The notes under the pieces: generated by a model
The model's database searches: none
What the model saw: only the letters and a program-made list of their open reading frames with translations
What the model was told of the DNA's origin: nothing
Made by a program: the position numbers and the translations under genes
Part shown: positions 48,201 through 55,921 of the stretch, in pieces
Position numbering within the stretch: position 1 is the first letter of the stretch
Layout of the letters: each line of letters begins with the position of its first letter
Assembly: GCA_963457665.1 (NCBI GenBank)
Contig: OY735209.1
Location: 9,533,814-9,597,813, forward strand
Reading direction: 5' to 3'
From: Thysanoteuthis rhombus
Taxonomy: Eukaryota > Mollusca > Cephalopoda > Oegopsida > Thysanoteuthidae
Length of the DNA stretch: 64,000 nt

Positions 48201-48464
48201 ACCCTGTGACTTCCTGTGTAGAAAGAAACCAGAAGAAAAAATGAAAAACATAACCATTCAACAAAGAATCCTGTGAAGACCAAAAAAAAAAAAGAAGCGT
48301 GAATTCACCTCTATTCCCTCCTTGTTCATGACTGAACTGTCCATCTTAAGAATAGCTGCTTTGATCGTTCGTGGAGGGGGTAGCACCTTGAGACCAATGT
48401 TAATGGCGTTGGATCTCTTCGGGTCAAGGACCGTAATTTCTTTTTTGGTTGATGTGTCAGCTTT
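30146..48464 (-). CDS. FHOD: FHOD-family formin, 3' half (10 exons, 451 residues)
   Basis: FHOD formins nucleate, cap and bundle actin filaments, acting in stress fibres and muscle sarcomeres downstream of Rho-family GTPases and ROCK. Ten exons (48309-48464, 46566-46751, 44948-45067, 43742-43903, 42808-42923, 41416-41490, 40477-40669, 39423-39552, 38433-38576, 30146-30219) have GT-AG borders and join in one frame to 451 codons and a stop. The first seven exons give most of FH2, including [47 protein letters not shown] and [10 protein letters not shown]. Exons 8-10 give a variable basic tail and the C-terminal autoinhibitory (DAD) region [19 protein letters not shown], which in vertebrate FHODs is phosphorylated by ROCK. 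The match is to FHOD rather than Diaphanous, DAAM or FMN formins. The 5' half of the gene was not found. The introns are full of repeats. Confidence 0.95.
31247..31362 (+). repeat. Purine-rich tract with (GT)n end
   Basis: About 85 bp of almost pure G and A, followed by a GTGTGT run. On the FHOD strand it is CT-rich. It could adopt non-B DNA structure. Confidence 0.8.
32880..33372 (+). pseudogene. CR1/Jockey-like LINE reverse transcriptase C-terminal relic
   Basis: Plus-strand frames, with stops and shifts, read VKPHLEF near 32913, then [20 protein letters not shown] and ERLKKLDL (about 32985-33065), and later [17 protein letters not shown] (about 33262-33315). This is the order found at the C-terminus of CR1/Jockey-type reverse transcriptases (VRPHLEY...RR.TKMIP...Y..RL..L.L...F..R....WN.LP). 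It lies antisense in the last FHOD intron, is 5'-truncated and is dead. Confidence 0.68.
34143..34168. repeat. Poly-A run
   Basis: About 25 consecutive A in the last FHOD intron. A GGCA/GACA-type microsatellite follows at 34848-34887. Confidence 0.85.
36346..36674 (+). mobile_element. Repeat family R2, full-length copy with ~45-bp TIRs
   Basis: The left end TTTTTATCTTAAT...CATAAATTAACTCAGGC is an imperfect inverted match of the right end GCCTGAGTTAGGCTATGATT...'aactaaaatttaagatgag'. The body shares 'ataagctcttggtgacactcgg' and 'cctttttgccataggg' with the other copies. It is about 330 bp and non-coding; the 68-codon frame inside is chance. This is the copy that shows R2 to be a TIR element, a MITE-like DNA transposon. 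Confidence 0.7.
38005..38182 (+). repeat. Tandem repeat, period about 78 bp
   Basis: The phrase TTTTAGTACCAAAATAGTCA...'tgaaatccatcaccaaacc' occurs near 38057 and 38135, with a partial earlier unit near 38011. It lies in the last FHOD intron, 250-430 bp downstream of exon 9. Confidence 0.7.
38433..38576 (-). CDS. FHOD: FHOD exon 9: DAD core and basic cluster
   Basis: It completes Gly and then gives 47 codons plus one base. The acceptor is CTCACCAG|GACGGG and the donor CAC|GTAAGT. It encodes an acidic/hydrophobic stretch, [16 protein letters not shown], matching the DAD helix of vertebrate FHODs, then [13 protein letters not shown] with two Ser that align with ROCK target serines. Confidence 0.93.
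39423..39552 (-). CDS. FHOD: FHOD exon 8: post-FH2 tail
   Basis: 43 codons plus one base. The acceptor is TTTGCAG|ACGGAG and the donor TTG|GTAAGT. It encodes [20 protein letters not shown] and [15 protein letters not shown], a variable linker between FH2 and DAD. The reading frame is fixed by both neighbours. Confidence 0.88.
39665..39815 (+). repeat. Short tandem repeat, period about 50 bp
   Basis: Three diverged units of the form AGTGCTGTGGACAAGATAA...'cagcaaatcttcaatcc' lie near 39702, 39748 and 39792. Each unit carries a GATAAC-like core. It lies between FHOD exons 7 and 8. Confidence 0.6.
40477..40669 (-). CDS. FHOD: FHOD exon 7: C-terminal end of FH2
   Basis: Entry completes Arg; 64 codons follow, leaving in phase 0. 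The acceptor is TTTACAG|ATATCA and the donor GGG|GTGAGT. It encodes [11 protein letters not shown], then [20 protein letters not shown] and [12 protein letters not shown]. The [12 protein letters not shown] and RGKMI blocks are the strongest evidence for FHOD as opposed to other formins. Confidence 0.96.
41416..41490 (-). CDS. FHOD: FHOD exon 6: FH2, 75-nt exon
   Basis: The acceptor is CTTTTCAG|AATGTA and the donor CAG|GTAGAC. It completes Lys and then encodes [16 protein letters not shown] and IIHRRVLT, ending with two bases of an Arg codon. The FLK(D)CAERI..LK..HRR pattern is FHOD-typical. Confidence 0.93.
41575..41700 (+). repeat. CA-rich degenerate microsatellite
   Basis: CACACA and CATATC/CATCTA steps, intronic in FHOD between exons 5 and 6. 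Open plus-strand frames here are artefacts. Confidence 0.75.
41830..41985 (-). repeat. Repeat family R3, inverted copy
   Basis: The reverse complement contains the R3 core (AGTCTGTAGACAAAACAGTA) with the 'ctagtggagtactg' lead and the 'agtcaggataagacccaaaa' tail seen at 3.8-4.4 kb. It lies about 37 kb away from that array, inside a FHOD intron. Confidence 0.68.
42197..42310 (-). repeat. SINE-like repeat, upstream copy (body only)
   Basis: It shares the phrases ACAGTTTAGGAAC...'tttggcctggaccaaattattta'...'gtgaaacaac'...'gatgattggaaaataaa' with the copy at 42535, which carries a tRNA-like head. The head region here (42311-42340) is diverged. Confidence 0.6.
42535..42695 (-). repeat. tRNA-derived SINE, second copy with B box
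   Basis: Read on the minus strand it has a GGTTCAAATCCC B box near 42641 and an A-box-like TACCTAGGCTACATAG near 42690. A body shared with 42197-42310 (offset about 343 bp) follows. Two copies in the same orientation sit in one FHOD intron (between exons 5 and 6). Confidence 0.62.
42808..42923 (-). CDS. FHOD: FHOD exon 5: FH2
   Basis: 38 codons plus 2 bases, entering in phase 0. The acceptor is TTTTCCAG|ATTGAC and the donor AA|GTAAGT. It encodes [30 protein letters not shown] and VLKT. The split codon (AA|A) is completed as Lys by exon 6. Confidence 0.94.
43742..43903 (-). CDS. FHOD: FHOD exon 4: FH2 post segment
   Basis: 54 codons, phase 0 on both sides. The acceptor is GGTTTCAG|GTCCAA and the donor AAG|GTACGA. 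It encodes [18 protein letters not shown] and then [11 protein letters not shown], close to vertebrate FHOD. Confidence 0.95.
44370..44535 (+). mobile_element. Repeat family R2, partial copy
   Basis: It begins TTTCATCTTAATTTTAGTTG with TTTATTGCAACTCTCAGACT and continues with GACCGTCAGTAAGCAATGTG, 'aataagcctccagcaagactt' and 'ttagggaagcct'. The right terminus is missing. It lies in the FHOD intron between exons 3 and 4. Confidence 0.65.
44948..45067 (-). CDS. FHOD: FHOD exon 3: FH2 signature segment
   Basis: 40 codons, phase 0 on both sides. The acceptor is TTTTGCAG|GAAATT and the donor CAG|GTAAGG. It encodes [16 protein letters not shown] and [11 protein letters not shown]. The FH2 signature is normally GNFLN, but here the Asn is Ser (GSFLN). 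Confidence 0.95.
46117..46295 (+). other. Short open frame with CxxC..H pattern
   Basis: Between in-frame stops, about 60 plus-strand codons (from about 46111) include [19 protein letters not shown], which resembles half of a C2H2 zinc finger but lacks the second His. There is no ATG near the start and no splice evidence. It lies antisense in the FHOD intron between exons 2 and 3. It could be retroelement debris; the function is unknown. Confidence 0.2.
46566..46751 (-). CDS. FHOD: FHOD exon 2: FH2 helical region
   Basis: 62 codons, phase 0 on both sides. The acceptor is CTTTCAG|AAAATC and the donor CAG|GTAAGG. It encodes [16 protein letters not shown], then [18 protein letters not shown] and LWLFKLDY, all diagnostic of FHOD FH2. 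The upstream intron border lies only about 23 bp from repeat R1 copy 3, which supplies a branch-point-like CTAAC. Confidence 0.95.
46775..47160 (+). repeat. Repeat family R1, copy 3
   Basis: It begins TCTGGTTAGTCACTCAATAG and carries all R1 blocks plus the tail ending 'aaactgaagaaactcaagctgacag'. It lies in the intron immediately upstream (transcript sense) of FHOD exon 2, with its left border about 23 bp from the exon. Confidence 0.75.
47420..47805 (+). repeat. Repeat family R1, copy 4 (5'-truncated)
   Basis: It lacks the TCTGGTTAGTCAC start and begins near GAGGGTGATCAATTAAAAAA. The rest follows copy 3, including TAGTGATCACTAAA, 'caacatagacttacatt' and the tail 'cagccagaccaacttgaaaacagaag'. 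It is arranged head to tail with copy 3 in the same FHOD intron. Confidence 0.7.
48309..48464 (-). CDS. FHOD: FHOD exon 1 of those seen: FH2 start with actin-binding Ile
   Basis: 52 codons, entering and leaving in phase 0. The acceptor is TATAGCAG|AAAGCT and the donor GAG|GTGAAT. A Lys/Thr-rich linker leads to [12 protein letters not shown]. The Ile in NAINIGL corresponds to the FH2 residue needed for barbed-end binding in formins (Ile705 of FHOD1). [12 protein letters not shown] follows, also FHOD-specific. Confidence 0.93.
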
Positions 48465-49118
48465 CTGCTATAGAAATGCGAAATTGTATTAAATATTGTT
48501 CTTTCACAACAAAGGTCATGGCTTTTCATTTAAACTTTTGGCCAACAGAAATGAAAAAAAAAAAATCATCACCATAGTAGGTTATTAGAAAGCATAGCTG
48601 GTATCTAGTTATGGCTGACCTAGTACTTGATTTTCTATACATCTGACTAACTACTGACTTTGTTTAAAAAAAAAACAACCCCAAAACTAGGTATAAAGAT
48701 GGTCAAAACTGGTTGAAGGTTGGGAATCAAGAAAAAAAATTGAGAATCTTGTTCTTGGAAATTTCATATCTTCTTTCTCATTTTTTTGGATGAAATCTTG
48801 TCTGATTTTATACTTCCTGACGTATAAGTAAGACTTCAATTTTAGCCTCCAATAAGGTTTTTTCCCTAACATAAAGCTAAATGGTTTAACTTGGTAATGT
48901 TGTCCCTCTTACAGAATACATTGAAGAAAGTGTTTTAAAGTTGGGAAAATTGCTTCATTGAAATAAATTCGCTAACCTAAATTTATGTTTGTCTTGAAGC
49001 AAATGTCTAATTGAATAAGATATATATTACTTTGAAACAAACAAATGAATTTACCTGTAACAAATTAAGAATAACTTTTTACAGTTTTACGATGTAATAT
49101 TTTTTTCAGAGTATATAC

Positions 49119-49188
49119 CTGAGCAAAGGAGTTGATCAGTCGAGTAGGAAGGTACTGCTTGGGAGACAAACCCCCAGGAACCAGATTT
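49119..49188 (-). CDS. FHOD: Possible additional upstream FHOD exon
   Basis: A 70-nt segment has an acceptor-like AAGTACAG|AAATCT and a good donor, GCTCAG|GTATAT. Entering with one base, it encodes NLVPGGLSPKQYLPTRLINS and three more residues, ending in phase 0, exactly the phase required by exon 1 at 48464. The peptide is not one I recognise from FHOD, the polypyrimidine tract is weak, and 70 nt is not a multiple of three, so it could not be skipped freely. It could be a lineage-specific linker exon or chance. Confidence 0.3.
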
Positions 49189-49381
49189 CTGTACTTAAAT
49201 GATGATTCTTAGTATAGTAAGAGGGTAAATCTAGAAATAATTTCCATCTGAAACATCAGGTCTCCCTTTAGAACTCTGGTCAAAAGATTTCTGGGAACCC
49301 CTTTAGATTAGAGAAGAATGCAGAGCAGCCATCTTCATAACAACCAATATGGTGACATGACTATCAGCTAAAAGTTATTTG

Positions 49382-49615
49382 ATCAAAGAGAAATGGGAAA
49401 GAGGAGAAGAGGAAAGGGAAGAGGAGACAAAAGATTGAAAGGAAGGGAAAGGAGGAGGAGAAGGAGTGAAGGTTTTGAAAAATAAGAAATAATTGAAGGA
49501 AAAGATAAGAAAAAAACAAAATAAAGACAAAAAAGAATTAAAAAAAGAAAAAAATAATAATAAAAAGGATGAAATAAAACAAAAAGAAAAATCAGAATGA
49601 TGATGATAATGAGTT
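49382..49615 (+). repeat. Long purine-rich tract
   Basis: More than 230 bp of mostly A and G with GGAGGAGGAGAAGGAG-type cores, then AAAAAAG blocks. It is pyrimidine-rich on the FHOD strand. Similar tracts lie at 50620-50790 and 52665-52875. It is low-complexity DNA, not a gene. Confidence 0.75.
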
Positions 49616-50169
49616 ACTTAATAGAATTAGGCATGCAAAACAGAAAAAGAAAAAAAATACAAAAAAAGGTTGTACAGAAAACTAAAAAAAATAGTCGAGA
49701 AGCAGTGAATACTAGAGAAGCGATACATAAATATACATAAGTATGTTTTTTGTACGACATGCAGTGACATAGAGAAGCTGTGAGCCTGTGTCAGCGACCA
49801 CAAGGTCATCAAACACTCACACGTGATTGAACTACTAATAAAACTACTTTAGACCACAAGACATTTATTCGGCTGTGTTGAGGCAGATCAAAAAATAAGA
49901 TCCATTTTTTTTGGATTCTGACCACAATAATAAAGTAGCTTCGGTCTCCAACATTTTAGTGCACAAGGTTGGTTATAAGCTGATTACAATTTTAAGTTTT
50001 TTTTTTTTTTTGTTAAGGATAAAAACTGATTTCTTGAATAATTAAAATTATTTTTCATTACATTGTCAACCATTATTCTGGGGTTGATTAATTTGTGTTT
50101 TTACTAACATAAAAAAATTTGAATCAGATCAATAATTTGGTAATGAAATCAGTTTGACATTATTTATTT

Positions 50170-50400
50170 TTTCAACTAGTATTTCTGTCATCGTAATTTC
50201 AGTTGCTTTTTATCGCAACTCTCAGACCATCATTCTACGGCTGTTAGTAAATAGTGTGGGTCGGAAATGAAGAATTATTTCCATCGAGAAATCAGAAATA
50301 AAGAATAAACTCTTCCAGAGAGTTTTTTTCGGTCTGCGCTGTTTACTGACGGCAACAGAATGATAGTTATATACTTTTGCGGGCGTATAATTTTTGAATA
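50170..50400 (+). mobile_element. Repeat family R2, foldback-like copy
   Basis: It starts TTTCTGTCATCGTAATTTCA with TTTATCGCAACTCTCAGACC. An internal segment 50230-50262 (ATCATTCTACGGCTGTTAGT...) is repeated in inverted orientation at 50328-50363, so the element has become palindromic around 50295. Confidence 0.55.
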
Positions 50401-51439
50401 TTCTTTTTATTTACAAGTCAGCATGAGATCGAGAAAAATATAAGTTCTAATGGACTACACGAAGAACAAATGGTACTCAGATGATTATTATTAGAAATTC
50501 CATTGGCTTCCAAGTAGTCAAGGTCGAAAAACCGTTTACAGATCCAATTTTTTTTAATTCTTTTAGTCAGTGGTACTTTTCTAACAACAAAAGATTCAAA
50601 TGGAAATTTTGATAAAAAAAAACAAAAACAAACTTGAAACGAAGAAAATAAAATAAATTCTTTAAATAAAGGAAAATGAAAAAAAAAGAATGAAGAACGA
50701 AGAATAAAGTGAAGGAAAGAAGATGTGAAAAAGAAAGAAACCAAGAGATAAAAAATAAAGAAGTATCGTTCGTCTAAAATAAAACAGTGAGAAAAGCCAG
50801 TGTAGTAGAGAATCGGTTCCTGCTTAGTGCAATGCAAGTCACCACAGCAGATTTTTCCTTCTCAATTGTCTGGAATGGAGAATATACACTAGCGAATTCA
50901 ACCTGCAGAATCACCAGAATCAGGTGACTTTGAGCGCGGCCAGTGCTTGGACGGATGATAATTTACTGAATTCCAAGAGCTGTAAGCGAAAAACAATGGA
51001 TCCGAAGCCTAGCAAAGGAGCAGGGATAACGTGAGAGAGAAGCTTGTGCTTCCTCAAGGGAAGAAAAGCAAGCTTGGGAAGGATTCAATAAAGTCACTTA
51101 TTCTACTGCAAGAATTTATAAGCTTTTTTTTTCTCTCAAAATATAACCTAAGGAATTGAGATTTTTTAAAAATTCTTTTGGCTTCATGCCTTTGAGGGAG
51201 GTATCAGTGAGGGAGCTTTTGAATAATTTAAGTACCGTCTTACTCATAACGAAGGTATCATCTTGCTGCATCTTTCTATATGGACTCCAGATAAGACACT
51301 ATTTATGAAGTCAAACAACTTTCTTTTGAATCAAGAAAGATATCAGATTCTTGGGATGTAAACATTAGGATTTCGAAAGTATGCAGATGAATTCTTTTAA
51401 GGAAAAATTTCAAAAATCATTCCAAGAAGAAAACTACAT

Positions 51440-51682
51440 TCAGAAGGGCCCAACAGAAGAGATATAAGGACTCCCTAAAAAAAGAACCCTCATCTTCTGT
51501 GGACAACAGAGGCAGTTGACAGGAATACATGGTGGCCCAAGGTCTACTAAGCAACCACCCATGCCAAAGCAAATTGCAGAGCAAAAGCAGAAGAAAAATG
51601 GCAGCACTGAAAGGCAGGAACTTCCACCAGCTGCCAGATCTTCTCCTGCATTCATTGTAAAAAAAAAAAAAAAAAAAAAAAA
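51440..51682 (+). pseudogene. Possible LINE 3' end with poly-A tract
   Basis: The plus-strand frames contain RRRYKDSLKK-like and AEEKW-like phrases that recall the C-terminal tail of non-LTR reverse transcriptases (RYKD.LK......W). The segment ends in about 22 A at 51660-51682, as expected of a retrotransposed 3' end. Stops and shifts prevent coding, and the assignment is weak. Confidence 0.3.
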
Positions 51683-52118
51683 GAAAAAAGAAGCCTGCCC
51701 CGGGCCTACAACTGACATGAAAAATCCTCCTAAATCTTCATTCGCAAAGCCAAGCCATGATATGATCAGCTGAAATTTTGCTCATGGCAATTAATCATCA
51801 TCTTCCTGACACATTTGATGCTACCTTGGATAGCAAATCATAGAGCGCAACAAAAAAGCACGCCTTCTGCTCAGTGACGTAAGGCAGAAATCAAGTCTAG
51901 TGCGCTGCCATAGCTATTCATATTGCCTTAGGTAAAGCCATGGAATGGAGGCACATGTATGTCCGACGCAACACGCCACAAGACGCACATGTACATTGTG
52001 CGGCAACAACGGGGAATGAGAAACAAACCGGCAAGGCAGAAAGCACAAGCCTGTTTTTCAAACATACAATGTTTGTTATGTGGATGTAAAGTTATCCAAC
52101 GAAACAGTAGAGGTATTC

Positions 52119-52160
52119 TGACAATGTGGAAGTGAAAAATCTTTCACTTCCACATTGTCA
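52119..52160. repeat. Perfect 19-bp inverted repeat with 4-nt loop
   Basis: TGACAATGTGGAAGTGAAA (52119-52137) is followed by AATC and then by its exact reverse complement (52142-52160). No flanking gene or T-run suggests a terminator. It may be the centre of a palindromic transposon. Confidence 0.9.
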
Positions 52161-52664
52161 AATTACCATCACCAAACATACAATAAGCAGGTAACAAAAA
52201 AATTTAACAGAAATCTTGGTCAGTTCAATGACCATTGATTGTTGATTGATTTTCTTGAATACATTACACACCTACAACCTATACGCACAGAGATTACATC
52301 AAATTGCTGTTGAGAATAGATCACTCAAGATGAAACCGCTTATTAACCATGAGCACACTGCATTCTTTTTCAAGGACACCAAGTCTCGTGTACTTACTAT
52401 CTTTGGACACCAGTAACTTGTATGTCTGTTCATGTATGAAATAGAAATTCACGTGAAAACACCATTGTGAAATTCAAACACTATTGTTTGGCAATCAGAG
52501 TTGCCTGCATTAGACGGACAAACTTTTTGCTCGGCGAATGAAGTTACCAACAGAGTATTGAAGGTTACGCTAATACGAAATTGCTGTTAATTTTGGATTG
52601 ATTTCTGTCAGCAGAAGTTAATTGCATTGCTGAGGAGAATCTCTGTGTTTGTCTTGCGGCTCTT

Positions 52665-52875
52665 CTAAAGTCGGTGCTAAAAGAAGGTGTAGAAAAGGAA
52701 GAGGAAAGAGAAAATGTGTTTTGTGAAATGGAACCAAGGAAAAACTGAAACTTAACAGGAAAGAAAAGGAAGGGGGAAGGTTGCATTCAAAGAGGATTTC
52801 ATGAGGAAAGAGAAGAAGAAAAAGAAAAAAAAATTGGGTTGAAGGTAATTTGAAGAAAGGCAACATGAAAAGAGA
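52665..52875 (+). repeat. Purine-rich tract
   Basis: An AAGAAGG, GGAAGAGGAAAGAG and AAGAAAAAG-rich segment. The minus-strand open frames across it are pyrimidine-strand artefacts. Confidence 0.65.
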
Positions 52876-54002
52876 GAAAATCATTTTCCATCTTATCGAA
52901 ATGTCTCAGTGGGATTACACCTTGAAGAGAAGTTGAGTTTTGGCTTTTTTAAAGTGACAATTTCACAAGGTTTTTTTTCTATTGATATAAGAAGTCAAAC
53001 GATTGGTAAGATTTAAAAAACGAATCATGTTTCACATAGAAAATATGAATTGTTAATAATTTTTTTATGGGATGGAAACTAATATAAAAATACAAACCCT
53101 TTACTGTTTTGAAAAAAAAAAAATTCTTGTTCATCTATGGCAAAATTTGCAATGAGAATTGTTATTTTCTGTAGTACGATCCAGATGTTTTATGATTTTA
53201 TTTCACAAATATCTGTTTTTCAGATTTTATTTTTGACAGGTCAAGGATTAATTTTGGTTTCTGGGACCAAGTAACAACCCAAGCATAAAATATACTGAAG
53301 ACCAAAAATTTTGAAAAATAGCTTTTATCTTTTGTTCAGAAAGATCTTCAACTTATCTGAATTTAAGAGAAAAATTATTTTCTATCAAGTAGCAAAGAAT
53401 GTTTGGAATAGTCTTAATTAATATTTGAATTTGAACTCACACAACTATAAAACGCTAATGAATTATGCCAATCTAAAGTAAATCAGTTTTAGATATTCAT
53501 ACAAGAAAGTTGGTAGTTCAGAAAATATTGAAAATAGCTCAATATATATTTTGTATGTCTGTGATTTTTATGAGAAGAGTCTATTAACACTCAAAGATTT
53601 TCTCTGACAATCAAACTCAACCTGCTGGTAGGAAAAACAAAATTAATAAGGAGTTCAATTGGTTGAAAAACTCTTTGAAGGATTTAGTTTCAGAAAAGAA
53701 TTAACTTAGCCAACAGATTCAGGTCTCTTCAATTTCCAAACCGTTCTGATTGCTTGCAAAATAAACCTGACAAATGTTGTGTCACTTTCAAAAGTCCATT
53801 TTTAAAAATCCATGGCATGAACAGAAATTGCCAACAGAAACAACTTCAAGTCAAAATGCAAGTCACCACATGAGAGTAAATAACAATTATGTAAATATGT
53901 ATACATATATCTTAACTTGAACATGAATCATTGAGAAAGAAAGACATTTTTTTATGATTGGAAAACCAAAGCAGAAACCTTGTAAAGATGTTTATTTATG
54001 GA

Positions 54003-54243
54003 ATGTTAGGTTGCTTTCTCAGACTACTGAGGGGGAGATGAATGTAAGGTTGCTTCCTTAGACTATTGCGGGGGGGGGATGAATGTAAGGTTGCTTCCTT
54101 AGACTATTGCTGGGGGGATGAATGTAAGGTTGCTTCCTTAGACTATGGCGGGGGGGATGAATGTAAGGTTACTTCCTTAGACTATTGTTAGAAGACAAAT
54201 GAAAGGTTGCTTTTAGGCTATTGTGGGGAGAAGAATGTAAGGT
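54003..54243 (+). repeat. Minisatellite, period about 43 bp, six units
   Basis: Units of the form AATGTAAGGTTGCTTCCTTA followed by GACTATTGCGGGGGGGATG repeat about six times. The G-run length varies between units, and the outer units are more diverged (the first reads TGTTAGGTTGCTTTCTCAGA). Confidence 0.9.
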
Positions 54244-55421
54244 TGTTTTCAATCGAAGGAAAAAGGAATCAATTTGAGATTGAGGCCAGCAGAGAAAAGA
54301 AGCAAATTTCAAATGGGATGATGTCTTCACATGCAACTGAAGACTTTGTATGTATGTGGGAGGGGTCAAGAATCATCTCAAGAGGAGCACCACAGAAAGC
54401 TTTCCCTTATTTCAGCTAAGAACGATAACATCAGGGTATAAACTTGCCATCAGAGTAGGCAGTCAAAATAGGGTCAAGTTGTCAGCGGGGGTTTAAATTG
54501 AGGGTGGCCAGAGGCCTATTCTCCGAGAATACTTGACCATACACTTACTAAAATGATATAAGTTTACAGAATACTCATTTTCAAGAGTTCAGACCATTCA
54601 TCTCTTCTCTTTGTGGCTTCTGTTCTTACCATATCTTTGCCCAATGCATTCTATGGCCTTCTTCAAGTGAACAAACCTTATGGAAAGAGGTATCTCATTT
54701 TTCTTTTTGTTTCCAGGTAGAGCAAAGCGGAAAACATAACAAAAGCATCAAAAAGAGCTTGTAAAGAAAGACTTACTGCTTGTAATATCAACACAGTAAC
54801 AATAAGTGTACTTCTTAAAAAAGCACACGTATGTTTGGTCTCTTTCTCTTGGTTAGATATGCCCAATTGATACGTAATCAAATGGTTGAGATGTCTTGGG
54901 CATTTCAAGTCAGAGGAATGATTGAGTATGCACAAACTGGAAAAAATCGTTTTGAATCAAAAGAATTGAAACTGACTTCAAACTGATCCCAATGATATCT
55001 GCTTCATGAGTTTGTTCGTATAAATGGGTTAAACTATTTGAAATGTTGAATCTAAACTCAAGTTGAAGGAAAAAAAGAAGACTGAAAAGAAAGAATAGAA
55101 GAGGGAAAGAGTTTGATATAGATGAACATTACAGGATCAGTTTGAGAGTAAATATGCCAACTGATTGAATTATCAATCCAAAGCCTTGAGGAGGTAAGAA
55201 GGGTCATTGGTCAATTTAGTGCCTTATTGAGAGGTCATAGCACAAAACAAAACCAAACATTTTTTCCAGTGTCATTGTCCCAACTTTCTGGCTAGCATTG
55301 TTGATAAGCGTGACATACTGTTAGAAAGGTGTCAGGATGGACCTGAAAATGTCAGGACAGACCTATCAAACCGTCACAGAGTCGGACTTTGGAGAATTTA
55401 AGATATAATCAAATATAGATA

Positions 55422-55921
55422 CAAGGTCTGTACAGAAAGTATCCAGCTATTTCGAACATTTCAAGAACCGGTTGTATGTCCTCAATAGAACTTGTCAACC
55501 AACAGTTTCCATGAGGGTTACTCAGTTGGAAATTAGATATGATTGAGTGAGCTTGTGTACTGTGCAACCATTGCATTCACAATGACTGTGCCCGTCTATT
55601 CTTCATGTTTTTGTGCAGGGCTTTTGGCAGAACATTGCATTGCTCAGGTTTATCAGTCTCCTTACAATTCAGATTTTGCTTCTGAATTTTCCAGAAGAGA
55701 TCTCAGGCTGAGGACAAGATAGAAGGAAATGTGATGAGTTGGATGATAGCAAACCTGAGAGAGAGGACTCATCAGACTGTATTGAAAAGGATGGAAGGAT
55801 GCTGGGACGAGCAAATGGGGTCCCAAGAAAAATACTTTGAAGGGGACCGAGGTGCCGTTGCCCTAGTTGGGCTACTTTATGGTAAATATCAAATGGCCGG
55901 ATTCTTTTTAGACAAACCTTG
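55422..55921 (+). mobile_element. Internally deleted mariner element (500 bp)
   Basis: The left terminus CAAGGTCTGTACAGAAAGTA and the inverted right terminus (CAAGGTTTGTCTAAAAAGAA read inward) match over about 34 bp. Both sides are flanked by TA (55420-55421 and 55922-55923), the Tc1/mariner target site. The interior keeps the end of a mariner transposase on the plus strand: QSPYNSDFASEF near 55650, where SPDLAP.D.W.F-type sequence is usual, then MEGCWDEQMGSQEKYFEGD at about 55790-55845, the W..RW..C....G.YFEGD C-terminus. Most of the transposase, including the first two catalytic Asp regions, is deleted, so it is inactive. A full mariner is about 1.3 kb. Confidence 0.85.

Larger units (their letters stand above)
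49190..55421. other. Upstream of recognised FHOD exons: no gene seen
   Basis: This region probably belongs to FHOD introns if the gene continues upstream, but I could not find exons for the FH1 or early FH2 parts. It holds purine-rich tracts, an R2 foldback copy, a possible LINE tail, a perfect hairpin and a minisatellite, each listed separately. Short exons below 20 codons could have been missed. Confidence 0.45.

Noticed and set aside
51516-51773. Lys-rich plus-strand frame with 11 or more consecutive Lys
   Set aside because: The Lys run is the translation of the poly-A tract. The rest looks like retroelement tail.
54003-54243. CRISPR-like regular array
   Set aside because: The units repeat in full without unique spacers, and the genome is eukaryotic. 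It is a minisatellite.
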